This document shows positions 14,004 to 19,999 of a DNA stretch of 19,999 nt, piece after piece. The translations under genes were made by a program, and so were the position numbers. How positions within the stretch are numbered: the first letter of the stretch is position 1; every line of letters starts with the position of its first letter. Source of the stretch: JBEKZQ01 sp049509675 (GTDB taxonomy: Bacteria; Planctomycetota; Planctomycetia; Pirellulales; Thermoguttaceae); assembly GCA_049509675.1 (NCBI GenBank), contig JBEKZQ010000038.1:1-19999 (forward strand). Reading direction: 5' to 3'. The notes beneath the pieces are model-generated. The model saw nothing but the letters and a program-made list of their open reading frames with translations, had not been told where the DNA came from and made no database searches.

Positions 14004-16004
14004 TCAACGTTTGCGATAGCGAATCAGCGCGGCCGCCGGCCGCGCCGGCAGGGTGACGAGTAATCCATCGGTCATCAATGTGCGGCCGGCCACGGTGGTT
14101 TCGCCGACCTGGTCGAGGTTCCTGACCGCGTAGTCCGCCGAGGCGGCCAGCCCGCGCAGTTTCAGCCGCAACGACTGCTCGGCACATTTCGGGCGGCGGA
14201 ACGCCAGGACCACGCCGTCGGCCGATTCCCGACGGTGGAACTGCATGGCCAGCCAGGCATCATCGGCCAGGCCATAGGGAGTCAGCGGGTAGTAATCGCC
14301 GAAGAAGAACGGCTGGATCGTGCGGGCCTCTTCGGTCATGACCTTCAGCCGCTGCGGCTGCTCCCGCACGTTCAGGATCACCGCGGCGCTGAGTCCGCTG
14401 CGGAAGGCGTAGCTTTCCACGCCCTTGATGACCCCGCCGCTGAGCGGGATCCAAAGCGACGACCCGTAGGTCTGGCACTGCATGGCGGCAGGCGAGAAGT
14501 CGGGCCGGCACTGATAATCGCTGCGCCACAGGGCAACGCTGCGCGAGATCGTCTCCAGATCGAGCCTCCGCCCGCCGCTGGCACAGTTGTCGATCAGCAG
14601 ACCCGCATGACGCGCCAATAGCGCGTCCCAGAAGGCGTACAGGCCCTCGATGTGCCGGATCTCGGCGATGCCGACCCGGTCGGGCGCATCGGCCCCCTGC
14701 CAAAACCGCTCCGGATCGGTATTGAAGTCCTGGCGGAAGCAGGTCACTCCGGCGCCGGTGACCAGCGAAGAGACCAGGTCGGTCATCGCCTCGCGGGCCG
14801 CGGGAATACCCAGGTTCAGCAGGTAATCGTCGCCCAAGGGGCCCAGCAGCCAATCCGGATGCTGTTGGGCCAGATCGCTGCCGCGGAAGACGCGTTCCGG
14901 TTCGAGCCACAGGGTGAAGCCGAGTTTCCAGGCCCGCAACGCATCGCCGATCGGCTTCAGGCCGCGCGGATAGGTGAACTTGTTCGCGCGCCAGGTGCCC
15001 ACGTACTTCCACCATTCGCTGTTGGCGTCGGTCGAGTTGGCCTGAAAGGGCTTATCGCCGTACCAGCCGGCGTCGATCCAGTAGTTATCGATGGGGACCT
15101 GGTTGTCGACGAACCATCGGGCGGTGTCGATTTGCGTCTGCTCCATTTGTTCGCCCCAGGCCCCATAGAAGACCGGCAAGCGGCCGGTCATGTGGGCGGG
15201 AATCCGCGTGTGGTGGGCCAACAGAAAACGCCGCCACAGGTTTTGGGCCTCGATCCGCTCGCCTTCCCAGAACAAGAGCAGCATCCGGGGCGTGCGGATC
15301 TCTTCGCCGGGATGCAGTTTCAGATGCGTGCGTTGCATTCCGGCGGCAACGGTGAGATGCTTGTTGTCACGGCTGAACTGGGCGGCCCAATTGCCGGACC
15401 AACCGATGGCGCCAAGCACGCCGCGCTCCGGGGTTTGCAAATTGAAGAACGGCAAGACGCCGTTCGAGGACCGCCCGCCGACGGAGCGCAACGCGAACGT
15501 GCCGCCCGCCGCAATCGCTTGCTCGCGCGGGGCATAGGCGTCGGGTTCGTCAACGCCTCCCTTGGCGTAATGCAACGTGCAGGGCAAATCGGCCGCGTCG
15601 AGGACCGATGCGTCCAGCGGTCGGATATCGGACAGCACCGGCGTGTCGCCCGTGCCCGTGTTCTTAAGATAGATGACCCACTCCACAACCGGATAATCGT
15701 TGTAACTCACGGCCTCGCAGCGCATGGCCAACTGCGTGCGGGGATCGGTCCAGGCCAGCGAGATCCGCGTGCGGTCCTTGTCCAACGGCTGCGCAGTGCG
15801 GGTTCGCGTCCAGGTGGCCAGCGCATCGCCCACCGGCTTGCCGTCATAGAGGAAGCTGCCGGGCAGTGGGCCGGGATCGGCGCCAAGGTGCCGAGCAACC
15901 CAGTCCTCTTTCGCCATGCGCGGCGGATTATCGGCCGCGTGCAGCGTCGGGAGATGCGCGGCCAATATCGCCAGCAAGAAAACCAATCGTGTCGTGCGTT
16001 TCAT
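14004..16004 (-). CDS. exported alpha-galactosidase, GH36 (melibiase) family
   Basis: 666 residues with a signal peptide (MKRTTRLVFLLAILAAHLPTLHA). An N-terminal beta-sandwich (about 25-290) precedes a TIM barrel and a C-terminal beta domain. Barrel signatures include RLPVFYGAWGE, NYWIDAGWYGD and FTLWLEPERV. The nucleophile is Asp426 in TCFRQDFN and the acid/base is Asp496 in WRSDYQCRP. DNCASGGRRLDLE is the typical GH36 strand between them. The enzyme releases terminal alpha-galactose from oligo- or polysaccharides, here outside the cytoplasm. ATG 16004 overlaps the upstream gene's stop in an ATGA, with AGAGGA ahead of it. This means tight co-translation with the large upstream glycan protein. 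Related alpha-N-acetylgalactosaminidase specificity cannot be excluded. Confidence 0.93.
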   Translation of the reverse strand: MKRTTRLVFLLAILAAHLPTLHAADNPPRMAKEDWVARHLGADPGPLPGSFLYDGKPVGDALATWTRTRTAQPLDKDRTRISLAWTDPRTQLAMRCEAVSYNDYPVVEWVIYLKNTGTGDTPVLSDIRPLDASVLDAADLPCTLHYAKGGVDEPDAYAPREQAIAAGGTFALRSVGGRSSNGVLPFFNLQTPERGVLGAIGWSGNWAAQFSRDNKHLTVAAGMQRTHLKLHPGEEIRTPRMLLLFWEGERIEAQNLWRRFLLAHHTRIPAHMTGRLPVFYGAWGEQMEQTQIDTARWFVDNQVPIDNYWIDAGWYGDKPFQANSTDANSEWWKYVGTWRANKFTYPRGLKPIGDALRAWKLGFTLWLEPERVFRGSDLAQQHPDWLLGPLGDDYLLNLGIPAAREAMTDLVSSLVTGAGVTCFRQDFNTDPERFWQGADAPDRVGIAEIRHIEGLYAFWDALLARHAGLLIDNCASGGRRLDLETISRSVALWRSDYQCRPDFSPAAMQCQTYGSSLWIPLSGGVIKGVESYAFRSGLSAAVILNVREQPQRLKVMTEEARTIQPFFFGDYYPLTPYGLADDAWLAMQFHRRESADGVVLAFRRPKCAEQSLRLKLRGLAASADYAVRNLDQVGETTVAGRTLMTDGLLVTLPARPAAALIRYRKR

Positions 16005-19000
16005 TCCGGAGTCCTCTTTTCAATAGCTTGGTGAAGGTTGGACCAAATGGTGCCGTGCGCGAAGGGGCCGCGACGCACACCCCGATAGTCGTCGTAATCG
16101 GCGTACAACACTTCCAGCCGGCCGGTGCGGGCCGGAAGGTCGATCACGTTCCACTGCGAAGTGCCGCGGACGGGGTCCAACACGTAGGCGTATTGCGTGC
16201 GGCCCACTTTCCTGTTCAGCGCTTCGCGGGCGTTGCCCTTGAGCAGGCGGTCCGTGTCGGTGGGATTGAAGTAAGCCACCAGGAGAACCTGCCGCTTCTT
16301 GTCGTAGAGCAGTGCGAGCCGGATGCCTTTGTCGCCCAGATCGACGTCGGCACACGCGTGCTCATCGAGATAGACGAAGTTCTTCGCATCGGCTTCCATC
16401 TCGGCAACGATCTGCCCGACCCAGGCTTCGGTCAGGCGGTGTCCGCCGGCCACGGGCGTCAACTGCGGCGAGGCGAGCAACTGCCGGCACAGTGCGGTGA
16501 GCGTGCGCCGGGCGTCCAAAGCGGATTGGGGCGGCAGATCGGGCTGCCGGCCCGATCCGCCGGGCGGAGCAAGCAAGTTCTTCGTGGCCGATGGCCAGGG
16601 ATTGCGGAAACCGAGCACCGCGCGGAAATCGCGGCCCGGTACATAGAGCCGCAACGCCCCGTCCGCGGCGACCTCGATCTCCTCGCCCGTCTCCGCATCG
16701 TAGTAGTGGCGTAGCTTGCCTGCGCAATGCTTGGCCAGGTCTTTGAGCGTTACACTTTCCAGCACCTCGTCCGCCGCCTGGTTCGACACGACCAGCAGCG
16801 CGCGGCCGGCGGCCGTGTAGGTCGAGACCAACGTCGTCGCCTGGCGGGTGGACCGCAGCGTCGGATTTCGGAAGTAGGGGTGCCAGACGACCGTCGGATC
16901 ATCCAGCCAGAACAAGTCCAGGGCCGTGAGCCAGCACGCCGCCTGGTCGGCCGAATCGGTGCGGGAGAAGGAGGTGACATCCAGCAGGAACAATCGGCTG
17001 CACAGGGCCCGCCAGTACTTCAGCGTGGCGCCCGCATTGGGCTCCTGCATGAGCCAATCGATGTTCATTCCCCATTGCTCGGAAAGCCAGACCCGCAAGG
17101 TTCCCAGCGGGATGCGGTCGGACTCCAGGTACTCGCCGGTCAATCCGCGGAAGCAGAAGCTGCGGCCCGGCTGGACCGAGCCGCAGACGTTCGGATAGAC
17201 GCCGGGGGCCGGGTTGTCGCTGCCGCACTGGACGGCAATCGCCAGGGCCCGCCGCATGAACTCCCGCGCGTTCCAGGTGGCGCAACTCGGCTCCCGGGCG
17301 CCGTCATCGCGGGTGTAGCCGTAGCCGACCAAAGGTTGATAATAATAGCCGTAGGGCGGATTGTCCTGGTAGATCATGCTCGTTTGGCAGTGCCGGGCCA
17401 CTTGCTGGAACCACCAGGCGCGATAATCCAGGTTGCTCGGCGCGCTGTTCGAGGCGCTTTCCACGGCCACATAACCGTCATAGCGTACTCCCGCGCCGGC
17501 CATGCGCTTCTCGATCCAATCAGGCAGCGGGCTGAGCGACAGCTTGTCCCAGCCCAAGTCGCTTCCCCACTCGCGCCAGAACTGCTTGTATTCAGGCGTG
17601 CCGCCGCACTCCGAGCAGGACGACGCGTAGGCGGCGATGAAATCATATCCGCTCTTGATCACCTGGCGGATCGCCGCGGCGTTCGCGGCCAGGTCCAGGC
17701 AACGTCCGTAGGTGGGATAATAGTCGCCGATCCCCCAACCGCTGTGAAAGCAGCGGCCGTGCTGCTTGTAGACGCATTGATCGCGCGTGACGCCGCAGCG
17801 CCACAGACGATGTCCCGGGTCCAGCGGCTTGAACGGACTGGCCTGCAAGGCGAACTCGAAGGTCCGCGGCTTCTCAAGCGCGAGCGGCTTGTTGACGAAC
17901 CAGGCGCGGAACACCACCGCCGCGCCTTCCCGATCCACGGTGGCCGCCGGCAGGGAATCGTCGTTGTGCATGCCTTCCTCGGAAGCACACGAGTAGCACA
18001 GGCCGCGATCGTCGTCGCCCACCCAGCAGAACGGCGGCATGTTGCCTTTGCGCTGCCGCACGGCGAACGGGAATCGCTTGGAATCCCATAGCCGGCCCTG
18101 GGCTGGTTCGAGGAAGCCGGCGCATTTTTCAAACTGCGGCCACAGCCACTCCACCGGCGCCTCCAGCAGCGTGGCGTGAGGCGCGCCGAGCGGCACCTCC
18201 AGGCAGCACTGCCGCAGGTCCGCCGGGGCGCGGTCCGGGGAGAGTTCCGCGCGAAAGCGATAGAAGCCGTCGTAATCGAAAACACCTTGGACGGCGATCT
18301 GCAACCCCGCGCCGCGGAAGACCTGCCGGTAATCGACTTGCCCCTTGCCGCGCGAGCGGAGGGTGGGCACGTCGCCGCGCAGGGCCGTGGCCGGTCCGTC
18401 GCCGACCTTCACGCGAAACACGGCCGGCGAGGCCAGGATCTCGCGCTCGGCGGCGACCAGGCTCGTGAGCAGGCCGGCCGCACCGTGGCCATAGGTGCGT
18501 CCCACGCAAGACACCGTGCCGGCCCGGACCACGGGCGGCGTAAAGGGGGAAGGCAGCAGATCGTCCACGCCGGCCTTCGGGGCCTTCTCGAAAGGCATCA
18601 CCGTCCGCTGGAAAGTCTCTGTCTTCGTGCTGAGTGGCTTGCCGTCTGTATCGACGATCGTGGCCACGACCGTACAACTGGCGCCGTCGCTCAGCGGCCC
18701 GATGCGCACGGTGCCCGCGATCTTTCCGTCGCCCGGCAGTGCTTGCTCATGGCGGGCCAGTTCGCGGCCATTGGAGCGGGCCGTCAGCACCGCGCGGGCG
18801 GCCCGGGGATTCGCTTCCCGCAGCGTCTGGCAATCGATGCGATAGTCGAAGGCGCCGCACGAAGGATAGGGCCCGACGTCGAGGGTGAACTGCCGGCCGA
18901 AGTGCTGCTTGAGCCAATCGCGCTCCCCGGGGGCCATCCGCCAGAACGGCACGAACTGGTCGTAGACGACTTTGTCGGCCTGTTTGTCGACGACCACGAT

Positions 19001-19999
19001 TCGCGCCACCGTGTTCCGCTCGGCCGGGCCGGCCGGTTGGCAGGCCACGCGGCAGGGCGGCATGTCGCCGTCGTACTTCGCCAGCGGCGTGGCCTCGTGA
19101 TGAAACTCGCCCTGACCGACCTGGCGATCGCCCTGGTAGAGGAAAATGCGTCCTTGGAAGGCGGCCGGCTCGCTGGCGGCATTGCTGAAGATGCCGCCGA
19201 CGCAGAACGTGCCTTGCTTGATCTCGGCCTCGTTGAGCCAATGGCAGCGATAGTTGGCCCGCCGCCGGGCGTCGAAACGCACGCGGGCCATCCGTGGGCG
19301 ATCCGTGAAATCGTCGCTGGGCGAGAGCACGGCGGTAATACGCGGATCGGCGTAGCGCAGCGCCGCCTGAACGCCCCAAATGTCGCCGTCTTTCGGCGCG
19401 CCGCCCAGGTCCTTGAAGGGAATCTGCACCGCGCCCATCCAACTGCCCATGGGGTCCCACATCATGCTGCCGTATCTTGCCGCCGGTTGCCAAGGCTGGT
19501 GGAATTGGCCGATCTGCGGCAAGTCCTGATCGAGCTTGCACACGCCGGCCGCATTGCCCACGACGCGATAGACGGGCCCCCGGGAACGTCCCTGATCGTC
19601 GCGGGGATCCAGCAGCAACTCGAAGACATCGTCGGCAAGTAGATCGGCGCCGGGCCCGGCTGCTTGGGCCCGCGTCTTGCGGCCCACCGGGTACGGCATG
19701 GAAACCACGAGGCACAGCTTCTCGGCGTCGTAGGCGATTTCCAGGTTCACGAAGTTCCGATAGCCGGGATAACCGAGCGACCCGACGGCCGTATCGACGA
19801 AACCGGAGAAGCCGCCCGGGTAGCCATGATCGGTCTGAATGTCGATCGCCTTGCCCGCCAGCGGAGCGATCGTGTACGGGGTGCGGCCGACGGCCATCAG
19901 CGGGACCGCATAGGCCGGCACGCCGCTGCGGAGCTTGGGCAGGGCCGAGATTGCCGGAGACGCGGGCGCGGCGGGCGGCGCCGCCGCAACGGTTTGCGC
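16001..19999 (-). CDS. very large exported putative glycoside hydrolase with CBM9-like N-terminus (5' end outside window)
   Basis: The frame is open from the stop at 16001 to the right edge, giving 1332 residues without the true start. A GTG at 19921 is in frame, but coding sequence (Ala/Pro-rich, SALPKLRSG) continues upstream. The first ~230 residues resemble a CBM9/DOMON-type sugar-binding domain (FVNLEIAYDAEKLCLVVSM, DDVFELLLDPRDD, WMGAVQIPFKDLGG). Middle beta-rich segments follow. A region with FCWVGDDDRGLCYSC and FALQASPFKPL resembles DUF6067/GH123-related proteins. A barrel-like region holds SMIYQDNPPYGYYY, with the Asp codon at 17363-17365 as a possible active-site residue, and LDLFWLDDPTVVWHPYF. 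A C-terminal beta domain closes it. The family assignment is by recollected motif resemblance and is moderate. It is the first visible gene of an operon with GH36 and GH172 enzymes. Confidence 0.7.
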   Translation of the reverse strand, partial: AQTVAAAPPAAPASPAISALPKLRSGVPAYAVPLMAVGRTPYTIAPLAGKAIDIQTDHGYPGGFSGFVDTAVGSLGYPGYRNFVNLEIAYDAEKLCLVVSMPYPVGRKTRAQAAGPGADLLADDVFELLLDPRDDQGRSRGPVYRVVGNAAGVCKLDQDLPQIGQFHQPWQPAARYGSMMWDPMGSWMGAVQIPFKDLGGAPKDGDIWGVQAALRYADPRITAVLSPSDDFTDRPRMARVRFDARRRANYRCHWLNEAEIKQGTFCVGGIFSNAASEPAAFQGRIFLYQGDRQVGQGEFHHEATPLAKYDGDMPPCRVACQPAGPAERNTVARIVVVDKQADKVVYDQFVPFWRMAPGERDWLKQHFGRQFTLDVGPYPSCGAFDYRIDCQTLREANPRAARAVLTARSNGRELARHEQALPGDGKIAGTVRIGPLSDGASCTVVATIVDTDGKPLSTKTETFQRTVMPFEKAPKAGVDDLLPSPFTPPVVRAGTVSCVGRTYGHGAAGLLTSLVAAEREILASPAVFRVKVGDGPATALRGDVPTLRSRGKGQVDYRQVFRGAGLQIAVQGVFDYDGFYRFRAELSPDRAPADLRQCCLEVPLGAPHATLLEAPVEWLWPQFEKCAGFLEPAQGRLWDSKRFPFAVRQRKGNMPPFCWVGDDDRGLCYSCASEEGMHNDDSLPAATVDREGAAVVFRAWFVNKPLALEKPRTFEFALQASPFKPLDPGHRLWRCGVTRDQCVYKQHGRCFHSGWGIGDYYPTYGRCLDLAANAAAIRQVIKSGYDFIAAYASSCSECGGTPEYKQFWREWGSDLGWDKLSLSPLPDWIEKRMAGAGVRYDGYVAVESASNSAPSNLDYRAWWFQQVARHCQTSMIYQDNPPYGYYYQPLVGYGYTRDDGAREPSCATWNAREFMRRALAIAVQCGSDNPAPGVYPNVCGSVQPGRSFCFRGLTGEYLESDRIPLGTLRVWLSEQWGMNIDWLMQEPNAGATLKYWRALCSRLFLLDVTSFSRTDSADQAACWLTALDLFWLDDPTVVWHPYFRNPTLRSTRQATTLVSTYTAAGRALLVVSNQAADEVLESVTLKDLAKHCAGKLRHYYDAETGEEIEVAADGALRLYVPGRDFRAVLGFRNPWPSATKNLLAPPGGSGRQPDLPPQSALDARRTLTALCRQLLASPQLTPVAGGHRLTEAWVGQIVAEMEADAKNFVYLDEHACADVDLGDKGIRLALLYDKKRQVLLVAYFNPTDTDRLLKGNAREALNRKVGRTQYAYVLDPVRGTSQWNVIDLPARTGRLEVLYADYDDYRGVRRGPFAHGTIWSNLHQAIEKRTPE

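Noticed and set aside
14652..16034. 460-residue + strand ORF opposite the alpha-galactosidase
   Set aside because: The minus strand encodes all GH36 catalytic motifs, and the + frame has no recognisable domain.
16727..19642. Two long + strand ORFs (16727-18091 and 18176-19642) opposite the large putative hydrolase
   Set aside because: Both lack family motifs and show the Arg/Gly/Val-rich composition of antisense frames in GC-rich DNA.
1..19999. tRNA, rRNA or riboswitch
   Set aside because: No cloverleaf, rRNA-like or conserved riboswitch core was recognised by eye on either strand. A covariance-model scan would be needed to exclude small RNAs.

Overview
The window is GC-rich bacterial DNA. 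It most likely comes from a planctomycete of the Pirellulales type. This is inferred from dispersed inverted repeats such as TAGCCCGAAGCGCAAGC, hairpins built on GGTGGGTCGA...GCGAGCCCCACC, and many secreted or lipid-anchored enzymes on long GC-biased ORFs. No rRNA or tRNA is visible, so the taxonomy is an inference.

Bases 1-2188 are a repeat-rich accessory stretch. A REP-associated tyrosine transposase (RAYT, 268-858) lies between two same-orientation copies of a ~135-bp double-hairpin repeat, and a third, deleted copy follows. A ~100-residue hypothetical ORF (1532-1834) comes next. Then there is a near-consensus sigma70-type promoter (1885-1913), followed by two abutting inverted-repeat elements that lie between the promoter and the next gene.

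Bases 2189-9032 hold a full-length DsbD-type thiol:disulfide interchange protein (+), which converges on a 1096-residue single-chain restriction-modification enzyme (-). The latter has an N-terminal PD-(D/E)XK nuclease, a helical coupler, an adenine methyltransferase and a type ISP-like C-terminus, with no helicase. It starts directly downstream of purM (-). The purM upstream region carries short tandem repeats.

Bases 9033-12840 run on the + strand. They hold a lipoprotein with a 13-residue Glu/Lys/Pro repeat stalk ending in a cytochrome c'-like domain with CxxCH, then a long-armed hairpin, then a tightly coupled gene pair. The pair is a secreted nitrilase-superfamily enzyme with an N-terminal beta-sandwich-like region, and a Tat-exported aldo/keto reductase.

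Bases 12861-19999 are a three-gene exported carbohydrate-active operon on the - strand: a very large multidomain putative glycoside hydrolase (its 5' end lies outside the window), a GH36 alpha-galactosidase overlapping it by 4 bp, and a DUF2961/GH172-type protein. Together they look like an export-based saccharide degradation module with no SusC/SusD, sulfatase or regulator visible.
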